Shown: in pieces, positions 33,268 to 42,831 of the stretch
Position numbering within the stretch: position 1 is the stretch's first letter
Layout of the letters: every line of letters begins with the position of its first letter
Assembly (NCBI GenBank): GCA_041678045.1
Contig: JBAYOV010000011.1
Span: forward strand, 11,444-75,443
Direction of reading: 5' to 3'
DNA length: 64,000 nt
Source: UBA2357 sp041678045
GTDB lineage: Bacteria > Pseudomonadota > Gammaproteobacteria > Burkholderiales > Rhodocyclaceae
The notes under the pieces: generated by a model
Databases searched by the model: none
Seen by the model: the letters and a program-made list of their open reading frames with translations, nothing else
What the model was told of the DNA's origin: nothing
Position numbers and translations under genes: made by a program

Positions 33268-34881
33268 ATGAGTTCGAAAGGTTCGACAACACAGGCGGCC
33301 CCCGCCGCCCTGCAGGACAGGGGCGTGAATCTCGCCCACTGGCAGCCGGAGGATGAAAGCTTCTGGCGCACGCGTGGTGCGCGCATCGCCAACCGCAATC
33401 TGTGGATCTCGATTCCCAGCCTGCTGTGCGGCTTCGCCGTGTGGCTGATGTGGGGCATCATCACCGTGCAGATGGCCAATGCCGGCTTTCCCTTCACGCC
33501 CGACGAGCTGTTCACGATTGCGGCCATCTCCGGCCTGTCCGGCGCCACGCTGCGCATTCCGGCGTCCTTCTTCATCCGCATCTGTGGCGGGCGCAACACC
33601 GTGTGGCTGACCACCGCGCTGCTGATGATCCCGGCGACGGGGACCGGGCTGGCGCTGCAGGATACCGGCACGCCGCTGTGGGTGTTCCAGCTGCTGGCGC
33701 TGCTGTCGGGCATCGGCGGAGGCAATTTTGCGTGCTCCATGTCGAACATCAGCACCTTCTTTCCCAAGCGGCTGCAGGGCACGGCGCTGGGGCTGAATGC
33801 CGGCCTGGGCAATTTTGGCGTGACCACCTCGCAGCTGCTGATTCCGGCAGTGATGACGGTGGGGCTGTTCGGTGTGATCGGCGGCGAGCCGGTCGCGCTG
33901 GTGAGGGATTCGGCCACGCTGATCGGCCGCATCGCAGCCGGCACGCCCACCTGGGTGCAGAACGCCGGTTTCGTGTGGCTGCTCTTGCTGGTGCCGCTGG
34001 CGCTGATCGGCTGGTTCGGCCTGAACAACCTGCTCACCGTGTCGCCCGCCATCGGCTCGACCGCCACCGCCTTCGGCCGCATCCTGCTGTTCTATGGTGT
34101 GGCGCTGGTGGTGTCGGCGATCGGGCTGTATCTGTACCTGCCCGCACCCAGCGGCCTTGGCTGGCTCTCCGGCAACGGCATGTGGTTGCTGCCGCCGCTG
34201 GTCACGGTGGGCACGCTGCTGGCCATGAAGGCTGTGGCGTCCGATGACATGAAGGCCGGCCTGAGCAAGCAGTTCGGCATCTTCCGCAACAAGCACACCT
34301 GGTCGATGACCGCGCTGTATGTGGTCACCTTCGGTTCCTTCATCGGCTTCTCGATGGCCCTGCCGCTGTCGATCACGGTGATTTTCGGCAGCCAGCATCT
34401 GTTCGATCCGGCCACCCAGGCCTGGACCCATGTGCGCAATCCGAACGCCCCTTCCGCGCTGATGTATGCCTGGATCGGCCCCTTCGTGGGGGCGCTGATC
34501 CGGCCGCTGGGCGGCTGGATTTCCGACAAGCTGGGCGGCTCCATCGTCACCCAGTGGATTTCCATCGTGCTCGTCGTGGTATCGGCGGCAACCGGCTACG
34601 TGATGCACCTCGCTTACCAGTCGGCCACGCCGGAGCAGTACTTCATGCTGTTCATGGCGCTGTTCATCGTGCTGTTTGCCGCCTCGGGCATTGGCAACGG
34701 CTCCACCTTCCGCACCGTGGGGTATGTGTTCGATCAGGATCAGCGCGGCCCGGTGCTCGGCTGGACCTCGGCCATCGGGGCGTATGGCTCGTTCATTGCC
34801 CCAGTGGTGATTGGGGCGCAGATCAAGGCCGGCACGCCGGAGTACGCGATGTACGGATTTGCCGTGTTCTACGCGCTGTGA
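33268..34881 (+). CDS. narK: Nitrate/nitrite MFS transporter, NarK2 type, with premature TGA near the C-terminus
   Basis: This 537-residue NarK protein has the nitrate signature motifs GGGNFACSMSNISTFFPKRLQGTALGLNAGLGNFGV and a second at GIGNGSTFRTVGYVF. NarK2 types are regarded as nitrate/nitrite antiporters and are longer than NarK1 owing to the loop around residues 380-405. The frame stops at TGA 34879-34881 in the last helix (GFAVFYAL). The same frame then continues for 18 sense codons (VVLNWWFYLRRNAYIRNP) to a second TGA at 34936-34938. These residues look like the normal end of NarK2 proteins, so the first TGA is probably a nonsense mutation, a sequencing error or a read-through codon. 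GAGGAG precedes the ATG. Confidence 0.9.
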   Translation: MSSKGSTTQAAPAALQDRGVNLAHWQPEDESFWRTRGARIANRNLWISIPSLLCGFAVWLMWGIITVQMANAGFPFTPDELFTIAAISGLSGATLRIPASFFIRICGGRNTVWLTTALLMIPATGTGLALQDTGTPLWVFQLLALLSGIGGGNFACSMSNISTFFPKRLQGTALGLNAGLGNFGVTTSQLLIPAVMTVGLFGVIGGEPVALVRDSATLIGRIAAGTPTWVQNAGFVWLLLLVPLALIGWFGLNNLLTVSPAIGSTATAFGRILLFYGVALVVSAIGLYLYLPAPSGLGWLSGNGMWLLPPLVTVGTLLAMKAVASDDMKAGLSKQFGIFRNKHTWSMTALYVVTFGSFIGFSMALPLSITVIFGSQHLFDPATQAWTHVRNPNAPSALMYAWIGPFVGALIRPLGGWISDKLGGSIVTQWISIVLVVVSAATGYVMHLAYQSATPEQYFMLFMALFIVLFAASGIGNGSTFRTVGYVFDQDQRGPVLGWTSAIGAYGSFIAPVVIGAQIKAGTPEYAMYGFAVFYAL

Positions 34882-35005
34882 GTGGTGCTCAACTGGTGGT
34901 TCTACCTGCGCCGCAACGCCTACATCCGCAACCCCTGACCCGCAACCCCGTCCCGGCGGGCAGGGCGCCGGGCTGACGACAAGTGCTGTACATGGAGGAT
35001 TCGCA

Positions 35006-38000
35006 ATGAGTCATTTTCTGGATCGCCTGACGTATTTCAGGCAAGCCCGGGAGCTGTTTTCGAACGGCCATGGTGTAGTGACCGGTGAAGACCGCACCTG
35101 GGAGGACGCCTACCGCAACCGCTGGGCGCACGACAAGATCGTCCGCTCCACCCATGGGGTGAATTGCACCGGCTCGTGTTCGTGGAAGATCTATGTGAAG
35201 GGCGGCATCGTCACCTGGGAAACCCAGCAGACCGATTACCCGCGCACCCGCGACGACCTGCCCAACCACGAACCGCGCGGCTGTGCGCGCGGTGCCAGCT
35301 ACAGCTGGTACCTGTACAGCGCCAACCGGGTGAAGTACCCGCTGGTGCGCGGGCGGCTGCTCAAGCACTGGCGGGCCGCACGGGCGGTGAGCAAAGACCC
35401 GGTGAGTGCCTGGGCCAGCGTCGTCGAGAATGCCGAGCAGCGGCGCGACTACCAGAGCCGGCGCGGCCTGGGCGGCTTCGTGCGCAGCAGCTGGGACGAG
35501 GTCAACGAGATCATCGCCTCCGCCAACATCTACACCATCAAGAAGTACGGCCCCGACCGGGTGGTGGGCTTCTCGCCGATTCCGGCCATGTCCATGGTCA
35601 GCTATGCCGCCGGCAGCCGCTACCTGAGCCTGATCGGCGGAGTGCCGCTGAGTTTCTACGACTGGTATTGCGATCTGCCTCCGTCCAGCCCGCAGGTGTG
35701 GGGCGAGCAGACCGACGTGCCGGAAAGCGCCGACTGGTACAACTCCAGCTACATCATTGCCTGGGGGTCGAACGTGCCGCAGACGCGCACGCCGGATGCG
35801 CACTTTTTCACCGAGGTGCGCTACAAGGGCACCAAGACGGTGGCGGTGACGCCGGACTTCTCCGAAGTGGCCAAGCTTGCCGACCTGTGGATGCATCCGA
35901 AGCAGGGCACCGATGCGGCGGTGGCGATGGCGATGGGGCATGTGATCCTGAAGGAGTTCTACTTCGACCGGCGCAGCGAGTACTTCGACGACTATGTGCG
36001 CCGTTACACCGACATGCCGATGCTGGTGCGGCTCACCGAGCGCACCACGCCGGACGGGCGCAAGGTGCTGGCGCCCGACCGCTACCTGCGGGCCTCCGAC
36101 TTCGACAGTCAGATGGGGGCCACCAACAATCCGGAATGGAAGACCGTGGCACTCGACAGCCAGGGCAGGGTGGTGGTGCCCAACGGTTCGATCGGTTTTC
36201 GCTGGGGGCAGGACGGCCGTGACGACGCCGGGCGCTGGAATCTGGAGCAAAAGGATGCCGCCAGCGGCGAGGACGTGCTGCTGCGCCTGTCCCTGCTCGA
36301 AGACGATGGCAAGGCGGCGGGGGCCGGGGAGCAGGCGAACACGCATGCGAATGCGCATGCGGATACCGAAATCGCCGATGTCGGTTTCCCCTATTTCGGT
36401 GGGGTGGAAACGGCGCACTTCACCGCCAATCCGCAAAAGGGCGACGTGCTGATGCGCAAGGTGCCGGTCAGGCGCATGCAGCTGGCGGACGGTGAGCATC
36501 GGGTGGCGACCGTGTTTGACCTGCAGGTGGCGCAATACGGTGTGGCACGCGGCCTGCCCGGCGAGCTGGCGGTGAAGAGCTACGACGAAAACACACCCTA
36601 CACCCCGGCCTGGCAGGAGCGCATCACCGGCGTGCCGCGCGAGCAGGTGATCACCGTCGCGCGCGAGTTTGCCGACAATGCGGACAAGACCCGCGGACGC
36701 TCGATGGTGATCATTGGCGCGGCGATGAACCACTGGTACCACAGCGACATGAACTACCGTGGCGTCATCAACATGCTGATGATGTGTGGCTGCATCGGCC
36801 AGAGCGGTGGCGGCTGGGCGCACTATGTGGGCCAGGAGAAGCTGCGCCCGCAGACCGGCTGGACCGCGCTGGCCTTTGCGCTGGACTGGGTGCGTCCGCC
36901 CCGCCAGCAGAACTCCACCAGCTTCTTTTATGCGCACACCGACCAGTGGCGCTATGAAAAGCTCGGCATGGAAGAAGTGCTTTCGCCGCTGGCCGACCGC
37001 AGCAGCCATGGCGGCAGCATGATCGACTACAACGTGCGCGCCGAGCGCATGGGCTGGCTGCCCTCTGCCCCGCAACTGCAGACCAACCCGATCGAGGTGG
37101 TGAAGCAGGCCGAGCGGCTGAAGATCGACCCGCGCGAACATGTTGTGCGGGCGCTCAAGGACGGCAGCCTGCGCATGAGCTGCAACGACCCCGACAACCC
37201 GGCGAACTGGCCGCGCAACATGTTTGTCTGGCGCTCCAACCTGCTGGGTTCCAGCGGCAAGGGGCACGAATACTTCCTCAAGCACCTGCTGGGCACCAGC
37301 AACGGCGTGCAGGGCAAGGACCTGGGCACGCAGGACGCCCGGCCGAAGGAAGTGGTCTGGCATGAGCACGCGCCCGAAGGCAAGCTCGACCTGCTGGTGA
37401 CGCTGGACTTTCGCATGAGCACCACCTGCCTGTACTCGGACATCGTGCTGCCCACCGCCACCTGGTACGAGAAGAATGACCTCAATACCAGCGACATGCA
37501 TCCCTTCATCCACCCCCTGTCGGCGGCGGTCGATCCGGCCTGGCAGGCGCGTAGCGACTGGGACATCTACAAGGGCTTCGCCCGCCGCTTCAGCGAACTG
37601 TGCCCCGGCCATCTGGGCGTGGAAAAGGAGGTGGTGCTCACGCCGTTGATGCACGACACCCCGTCGGAGCTGGCCCAGGCCATCGGCGTGAAGGACTGGC
37701 AGCGCGGCGAGTGCGATCTCGTGCCCGGGGTCACCGCGCCGTCGATTGCCGTGGTCGAGCGTGACTACCCGAGCGTCTACAAGCGCTTCACCTCGCTTGG
37801 CCCGCTCATGAAGAAGTTGGGCAATGGCGGCAAGGGTATTGGCTGGAACACCGAAGTCGAGGTTGACCAGCTGGCAAGCCTCAACGGCACGGTGCGCGAG
37901 GAGGGCGTGAGCAAGGGTTTGCCCAGGATCGAGAGCGACATCGACGCCACCGAAGTCATCCTGCAACTGGCCCCGGAAACCAACGGCCATGTGGCGGTGA

Positions 38001-38854
38001 AAGCGTGGGAAGCGCTGTCGCGCATCACGGGCCGCGACCATACCCATCTGGCGCTGCATCGCGAGGACGAGAAGATCCGCTACCGGGATGTGCAGGCGCA
38101 GCCGCGCAAGATCATTTCCTCACCCACCTGGAGCGGGCTGGAAAGCGAGAAGGTGTCGTACAACGCCGGCTACACCAACGTGCATGAGCTGATCCCCTGG
38201 CGCACGCTCACCGGACGCCAGCAGTTCTATCTGGACCACCCGTGGATGCTGGCCTTTGGCGAGGGTTTCGGCAGTTATCGGCCACCGGTGGACCTGAAGG
38301 CGGCCGACCCGATCCACAACAAGCGGCCCAACGGCAACCCGGAGATCCAGCTCAACTTCATCACGCCGCACCAGAAGTGGGGCATCCACTCCACCTACAC
38401 CGACAACCTGCTGATGCTCACCCTGTCGCGTGGCGGACCGATCATCTGGCTGAGCGAGGACGATGCCCGGCGCATCAACGTGGAGGACAACGACTGGGTG
38501 GAGCTGTTCAACGTGAATGGCGCGATTGCCGCCCGGGCCGTGGTCAGCCAGCGGGTCAACCCCGGCATGGTGCTGATGTACCACGCGCAGGAGAAGATCG
38601 TGAACACCCCGGGGGCGGAGATCACCGGCGTGCGCGGTGGCATCCACAACTCGGTGACCCGCATTGTGCTCAAACCCACCCACATGATCGGCGGTTACGC
38701 GCAGTTCAGCTACGGCTTCAACTACTACGGCACGATCGGCACCAACCGCGACGAGTTCGTGGTGGTGCGCAAGATGAACAAGATTGACTGGCTGGATACG
38801 CCCGTGGGCGATGAACGCATCAAACCCACCCAGGCACATGGAGAAACGCTATGA
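35006..38854 (+). CDS. narG: Respiratory nitrate reductase alpha subunit NarG
   Basis: This 1282-residue molybdenum catalytic subunit reduces nitrate to nitrite on the cytoplasmic face of the membrane. Near the N-terminus, HGVNCTGSCSWKIYVK provides the His and first Cys ligands of the FS0 iron-sulphur cluster. YDWYCDLPPSSPQVWGEQTDVPESADWYNSSYIIAWGSN contains the Asp that binds molybdenum. Cofactor-binding motifs follow to the end. A GGAGG ribosome binding site lies 7 nt before the ATG; the frame is open upstream inside narK but is not used. A small low-complexity stretch (ANTHANAHADTE) near residue 445 appears to be a lineage-specific insertion. narH overlaps its stop by 4 nt. Confidence 0.97.
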   Translation: MSHFLDRLTYFRQARELFSNGHGVVTGEDRTWEDAYRNRWAHDKIVRSTHGVNCTGSCSWKIYVKGGIVTWETQQTDYPRTRDDLPNHEPRGCARGASYSWYLYSANRVKYPLVRGRLLKHWRAARAVSKDPVSAWASVVENAEQRRDYQSRRGLGGFVRSSWDEVNEIIASANIYTIKKYGPDRVVGFSPIPAMSMVSYAAGSRYLSLIGGVPLSFYDWYCDLPPSSPQVWGEQTDVPESADWYNSSYIIAWGSNVPQTRTPDAHFFTEVRYKGTKTVAVTPDFSEVAKLADLWMHPKQGTDAAVAMAMGHVILKEFYFDRRSEYFDDYVRRYTDMPMLVRLTERTTPDGRKVLAPDRYLRASDFDSQMGATNNPEWKTVALDSQGRVVVPNGSIGFRWGQDGRDDAGRWNLEQKDAASGEDVLLRLSLLEDDGKAAGAGEQANTHANAHADTEIADVGFPYFGGVETAHFTANPQKGDVLMRKVPVRRMQLADGEHRVATVFDLQVAQYGVARGLPGELAVKSYDENTPYTPAWQERITGVPREQVITVAREFADNADKTRGRSMVIIGAAMNHWYHSDMNYRGVINMLMMCGCIGQSGGGWAHYVGQEKLRPQTGWTALAFALDWVRPPRQQNSTSFFYAHTDQWRYEKLGMEEVLSPLADRSSHGGSMIDYNVRAERMGWLPSAPQLQTNPIEVVKQAERLKIDPREHVVRALKDGSLRMSCNDPDNPANWPRNMFVWRSNLLGSSGKGHEYFLKHLLGTSNGVQGKDLGTQDARPKEVVWHEHAPEGKLDLLVTLDFRMSTTCLYSDIVLPTATWYEKNDLNTSDMHPFIHPLSAAVDPAWQARSDWDIYKGFARRFSELCPGHLGVEKEVVLTPLMHDTPSELAQAIGVKDWQRGECDLVPGVTAPSIAVVERDYPSVYKRFTSLGPLMKKLGNGGKGIGWNTEVEVDQLASLNGTVREEGVSKGLPRIESDIDATEVILQLAPETNGHVAVKAWEALSRITGRDHTHLALHREDEKIRYRDVQAQPRKIISSPTWSGLESEKVSYNAGYTNVHELIPWRTLTGRQQFYLDHPWMLAFGEGFGSYRPPVDLKAADPIHNKRPNGNPEIQLNFITPHQKWGIHSTYTDNLLMLTLSRGGPIIWLSEDDARRINVEDNDWVELFNVNGAIAARAVVSQRVNPGMVLMYHAQEKIVNTPGAEITGVRGGIHNSVTRIVLKPTHMIGGYAQFSYGFNYYGTIGTNRDEFVVVRKMNKIDWLDTPVGDERIKPTQAHGETL

Positions 38855-40374
38855 GAATTCGTGCGCAAATCGGCATGGTGCTCAACCTGGACAAGTGCAT
38901 CGGTTGCCATACCTGCTCGGTGACCTGCAAGAACGTGTGGACCAGCCGCCCCGGGGTGGAGTATGCCTGGTTCAACAACGTCGAGACCAAGCCGGGCATC
39001 GGTTATCCCAAGGAATGGGAGAACCAGGACAAATGGAACGGTGGCTGGGTGCGCCGCGAGGACGGGCGGATCGAGCCGCGTCAGGGGGGCAAGTGGAAGA
39101 CGCTGATGCGCATCTTCGCCAACCCGAACCTGCCGGAGATCGATGACTATTACGAGCCCTTCACCTTCGACTACGATCACCTGCAGTCGGCCCCGGACAT
39201 GAAGGCCTCGCCCACCGCCCGCCCGCGCAGCCTGATCACCGGCATGCAGATGGAGAAGATCGAGTGGGGGCCGAACTGGGAAGAGATTCTCGGCGGGGAG
39301 TTTGCCAAGCGCAGCAAGGACAAGAACTTCGACGACATCCAGAAGGACATCTACGGCCAGTTCGAGAACACCTTCATGATGTACCTGCCGCGCCTGTGCG
39401 AGCACTGCCTCAACCCGGCCTGTGTCGCCAGCTGCCCGTCCGGCTCCATCTACAAGCGCGAGGAAGACGGCATCGTGCTGATCGACCAGGACAAGTGCCG
39501 TGGCTGGCGCATGTGCGTGTCGGGCTGCCCGTACAAGAAGATCTACTACAACTGGAAGAGCGGCAAGGCCGAAAAGTGCATCTTCTGCTATCCGCGCATC
39601 GAGGCTGGCCAGCCCACCGTGTGCTCGGAAACCTGCGTCGGCCGCATCCGCTATCTGGGCGTGCTGCTGTATGACGCCGACCGCATCGAGGCCGCCGCCA
39701 GCGTGGCGCACGACCGCGACCTGTATCAGGCGCAGCTCGACCTCTTCCTCAATCCGGACGATCCGGCGGTGATCGAGCAGGCACGCAAGGACGGCATCCC
39801 CGAGGCCTGGCTGGAGGCGGCCCGCAAGAGTCCGGTGTACAAGATGGCGGTGGACTGGAAGGTGGCCCTGCCGCTGCACCCGGAATACCGCACGCTGCCG
39901 ATGGTGTGGTACGTGCCGCCGCTGTCGCCGATCTCGTCGGCCGCGAATGCCGGGCAGATCGGCGCCAACGGACAGATTCCCGATGTCAAGTCGCTGCGCA
40001 TCCCGGTGAAGTATCTGGCAAACCTGCTCACGGCGGGCGACACCGCGCCGGTGGTGCGGGCGCTGGAGCGCATGCTGGCGATGCGGGCCTTCCAGCGCGA
40101 CCGGCATGTGGAAGGGCGCGAGAATCTGGAGGTCCTCAAGCAGGCCGGGCTGAGCGTGCACGAGGTGGAGGACATGTACCAGGTGATGGCAATTGCGAAC
40201 TACGAACACCGCTTCGTGATTCCGTCCACCCACCGCGAGTACGCCGAGAATGCGTTCAACGTGCGCGGCAGCTGCGGTTTCTCGTTCGGCAACGGCTGCT
40301 CGGAAGGGCAGACTGGCACCAGCCTGTTCGGTGCCGAGCGCAAGCGGACGATTCCGATCAAGGCGGAGGTATGA
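38851..40374 (+). CDS. narH: Respiratory nitrate reductase beta subunit NarH
   Basis: This 507-residue electron-transfer subunit carries four iron-sulphur clusters. Cys motifs seen are CIGCHTCSVTCKN, CEHCLNPACVASCPSG, CRGWRMCVSGCPYKK and CIFC...CSETC. The Trp in CRGWRMC replaces a Cys and marks the [3Fe-4S] cluster, as in E. coli NarH. Electrons pass from NarI haem through these clusters to NarG. It overlaps narG and narJ by 4 nt on each side (ATGA), so the subunits are co-translated. Confidence 0.97.
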   Translation: MRIRAQIGMVLNLDKCIGCHTCSVTCKNVWTSRPGVEYAWFNNVETKPGIGYPKEWENQDKWNGGWVRREDGRIEPRQGGKWKTLMRIFANPNLPEIDDYYEPFTFDYDHLQSAPDMKASPTARPRSLITGMQMEKIEWGPNWEEILGGEFAKRSKDKNFDDIQKDIYGQFENTFMMYLPRLCEHCLNPACVASCPSGSIYKREEDGIVLIDQDKCRGWRMCVSGCPYKKIYYNWKSGKAEKCIFCYPRIEAGQPTVCSETCVGRIRYLGVLLYDADRIEAAASVAHDRDLYQAQLDLFLNPDDPAVIEQARKDGIPEAWLEAARKSPVYKMAVDWKVALPLHPEYRTLPMVWYVPPLSPISSAANAGQIGANGQIPDVKSLRIPVKYLANLLTAGDTAPVVRALERMLAMRAFQRDRHVEGRENLEVLKQAGLSVHEVEDMYQVMAIANYEHRFVIPSTHREYAENAFNVRGSCGFSFGNGCSEGQTGTSLFGAERKRTIPIKAEV

Positions 40375-41105
40375 GCATGCACCCCAAAGACACACGCGGG
40401 AGCATTGCGCTGACCCTGCGCGCACTGGCTCACCTGCTCAACTACCCGGACGCCGGGCGCCGGGCGCAGATGGATGCGCTGGTCGAGGCGCTCGACCGCG
40501 AGGCGGCGCTGGGCGTGTCGCGCCTGGCCGAGCTGGGCCGGCTCATCGGCGCCCTGGGCACGGACGACCCGTATGCGTCCGAAGCGCGCTACATCGAAAC
40601 CTTCGACCGGGGGCGCAGCACCTCGCTGCACCTGTTCGAGCATGTGCATGGCGACTCGCGCGAGCGCGGCCCGGCGTTGGTCGATCTGGCGCGCACCTAT
40701 GAACAGGCCGGGCTGTACCTGGACGAGGGCGAACTGCCCGACTTTCTGCCGGTGGTGCTGGAGTTCGCCTCCACCCAGCCGCCCGCGCAGGCGGTGGCCT
40801 TCATTGGCGAGTTCGTGCACATCCTGAACGCGATTCACAGCGCACTGAGCCAGCGCCGCTCACCGTATGCGGTGGTGTTCGCCGCGCTCGTGGAACTGGC
40901 CGGTGAACCGGTGCGGGCGGTGGCCATCGAGCCGGAGGTCGATCTGGACGATGCCTGGCGCGAGCCGGATGCTTTCGGCGGCTGTTCGTCGGCCGGCCAG
41001 TCCCGGCCCGATGCGGTGCAACCGGTGCATCTGGTGCGCACGCCACGCTCCTCCACGCAACCCGCCCAGCCCCCTCAATCACATATCGGAGCAAGACAAT
41101 CATGA
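40371..41105 (+). CDS. narJ: Nitrate reductase molybdenum cofactor assembly chaperone NarJ
   Basis: This 244-residue TorD-family chaperone binds apo-NarG and allows molybdenum cofactor insertion before membrane docking. Conserved segments include LAHLLNYPDAGRRAQMDAL, YIETFDRGRSTSLHLFEHVHGDSRERGPALVDLARTYEQAGL and ELPDFLPVVLEF. The ATG at 40371 overlaps the narH stop; a second ATG at 40377 is an alternative. The C-terminus (SSTQPAQPPQSHIGARQS) is low in complexity. It overlaps narI by 4 nt. Confidence 0.95.
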   Translation: MSMHPKDTRGSIALTLRALAHLLNYPDAGRRAQMDALVEALDREAALGVSRLAELGRLIGALGTDDPYASEARYIETFDRGRSTSLHLFEHVHGDSRERGPALVDLARTYEQAGLYLDEGELPDFLPVVLEFASTQPPAQAVAFIGEFVHILNAIHSALSQRRSPYAVVFAALVELAGEPVRAVAIEPEVDLDDAWREPDAFGGCSSAGQSRPDAVQPVHLVRTPRSSTQPAQPPQSHIGARQS

Positions 41106-41833
41106 ACGCCTTCGAAATGTTTCTATTCCAGTACTACCCCTACGTGTGTCTGAGCGTGTTCGTGGTGGGCAGCCTGATCCGCTTCGACCGCGACCAATAC
41201 ACCTGGAAGAGCGATTCCTCGCAGATGCTGCGGGCCACCCAGCTCAAATGGGGCAGCACGCTGTTTCACACCGGCATCCTGCTGCTCTTCTTCGGTCACC
41301 TGTTCGGCATGCTCACGCCGCACTGGCTGTACGCCCCGTTCATGGAGGCGGGCACCAAGCAGATGATCGCAGTGTATGCAGGCGGGGTGTTCGGCGTCAT
41401 CACCTTCATCGGTCTGAGCATCCTGCTGCACCGCCGGTTCACCGACCCGCGCATCCGCCTGACCAGCCGCCGCTCAGACATGGCGGTGCTGATCATCCTG
41501 TGGATTCAGCTGGTGATCGGCCTGTCCACCCTGCCCAGCTCGCTGCACCATACCGATGGCGAGTTGATGATGGCCCTGGCCGACGGGGCGCAGCGCATCA
41601 TGACCTTCCGACCGATCGACCAGGCTGCGCTCGCCAGCATCCCCTGGCACTACAAGCTGCATGTGCTGCTGGGTGCAACCCTTTTCCTGTTGTTCCCCTT
41701 TACCCGGCTGGTGCATGTATGGAGTGGCTTCGCCGCGCTCACCTATGTGCTGCGGCCTCATCAGCTGGTGCGCAGCCGCCGGCTGAACCTGCCGGAAAAC
41801 AGTCCGTTGCCGGTCGCCCGTCCGAAGCCCTGA
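41102..41833 (+). CDS. narI: Respiratory nitrate reductase gamma subunit NarI
   Basis: This 243-residue cytochrome b subunit oxidises quinol at the periplasmic side and anchors NarGH. It has five membrane helices. The haem-ligand His residues are seen in TLFHTGILLLFFGHLFGM (helix 2) and in HYKLHVLLGATLFLLFPFTRLVHVWS (helix 5). Length matches the family (about 225-240). It overlaps narJ by 4 nt. Confidence 0.96.
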   Translation: MNAFEMFLFQYYPYVCLSVFVVGSLIRFDRDQYTWKSDSSQMLRATQLKWGSTLFHTGILLLFFGHLFGMLTPHWLYAPFMEAGTKQMIAVYAGGVFGVITFIGLSILLHRRFTDPRIRLTSRRSDMAVLIILWIQLVIGLSTLPSSLHHTDGELMMALADGAQRIMTFRPIDQAALASIPWHYKLHVLLGATLFLLFPFTRLVHVWSGFAALTYVLRPHQLVRSRRLNLPENSPLPVARPKP

Positions 41834-41845
41834 GGAGAGAGGATC

Positions 41846-42691
41846 ATGTCTGTCGATGAACGGATGGAGGCGGTGATGGACCCTGCCATGCAGATGACGC
41901 AGATGGCACACGTGCCGCACGGCGCCATTGCCCGGGTGAATGGGGTGGCCCTGCACCGGGCGGACGAAGAACTTTCCGTGGCCGAATTGCGCCAGCGTGC
42001 CTGCAGTGAGTTGCTGCGCCAGGCCGCCGTGCGTGAAGGCGTGCTGCCGGCAGTGGTCAGGGCCAGTGGCGACGGCATTCTGGACGAGGCCGCGAGCGCT
42101 GCCATCGAGGCCCTGCTGGAGCGCGTGCTGCCCGCTGCCGAGCCGGATGAGGCGGCCTGCCGGCGCTACCATGCCAGCCGCCAGGCCCATTACCGCGAGG
42201 CCGAGCGGGTGCGGCTGCGTCACATCCTGTTTGCGGTCACCCCGGGCGTGCCGGTCGATGCGCTGCGCCAGCGTGCCGAAGCCTGCCTGCTGGCCCTGCG
42301 CTGCGAACCATCGGGCCAGCAGGCCGACCTGGCCTTTGCGCGGGCGGCCGGGGCGTGGTCCAACTGCCCCAGTGGGGCGCAAGGGGGCGCCCTGGGCTGG
42401 CTGAAGGCGGAGGAGTGCGCGCCCGAGTTCGCACGCGAGGTGTTCGGGCAAAACGAGGTGGGCGTGCTCGCGCGGCTGGTGCATTCACGCTTCGGTTTTC
42501 ATGTGGTGGAGGTGCTGGAGCGCGATCCGGGCCGTCAGCGCGCCTTCGAGGAGGTGGCCGGCGCGGTACGTGCCGAGCTGGTGCGCCGGCACTTCGCCCA
42601 GGGCCTGCGGCAGTATCTGAGCGTGCTCGCCGGTGAGGCGAAGCTGGAGCACTGCGCCCTGGATGCGGCCGACAGTCCGCTGGTGCAGTGA
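41846..42691 (+). CDS. PpiC-type parvulin peptidyl-prolyl isomerase of the nar operon
   Basis: This 281-residue protein has no clear signal peptide. The parvulin domain occupies roughly residues 115-235 (RLRHILFAV, GGALGWLKAEECAPEFAREVF, SRFGFHVVEVLER) after a helical N-terminal part (VNGVALHRADEELSVAELRQRACSELLRQAAV). Homologues lie directly after narI in many beta- and gammaproteobacteria and are thought to help fold or assemble the reductase. The ATG lies 12 nt after narI with GAGGAGAG upstream. Confidence 0.85.
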   Translation: MSVDERMEAVMDPAMQMTQMAHVPHGAIARVNGVALHRADEELSVAELRQRACSELLRQAAVREGVLPAVVRASGDGILDEAASAAIEALLERVLPAAEPDEAACRRYHASRQAHYREAERVRLRHILFAVTPGVPVDALRQRAEACLLALRCEPSGQQADLAFARAAGAWSNCPSGAQGGALGWLKAEECAPEFAREVFGQNEVGVLARLVHSRFGFHVVEVLERDPGRQRAFEEVAGAVRAELVRRHFAQGLRQYLSVLAGEAKLEHCALDAADSPLVQ

Positions 42692-42719
42692 TTCCGTTCC
42701 CCTTCGGGCACGCCAGCGC

Positions 42720-42771
42720 TGGCGACCTTGCCCAGTGGCGCCGCTTTTGGCGTCGCTGGGCAAGGTCGCCA
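42720..42771. terminator. Long GC-rich hairpin between ppiC and narX
   Basis: TGGCGACCTTGCCCAG (42720-42735) pairs perfectly with CTGGGCAAGGTCGCCA (42756-42771). Inside, 42736-42742 pairs with 42749-42755 with two G-T pairs, leaving a GCTTTT loop. The 23-bp stem begins 28 bp after the ppiC stop. There is no T-run on either side, so it may be an RNA-stabilising or attenuating hairpin rather than a simple terminator. Confidence 0.65.
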
Positions 42772-42831
42772 CTGTCCGTACCGGTGCCGGGGCTGCTAGA
42801 CTCCCGAGTCAGCTCACAGGATTCGGACGAC

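Noticed and set aside
34889..38059. Minus-strand open frame of 1056 codons opposite narG
   Set aside because: Antisense shadow of a universally conserved gene; His/Ala/Val-rich without domains.
42688..42831. Upstream GTG start for narX overlapping the ppiC stop
   Set aside because: It would add 48 residues translated from the hairpin region, without conservation; the ATG at 42832 opens just before the first membrane helix.
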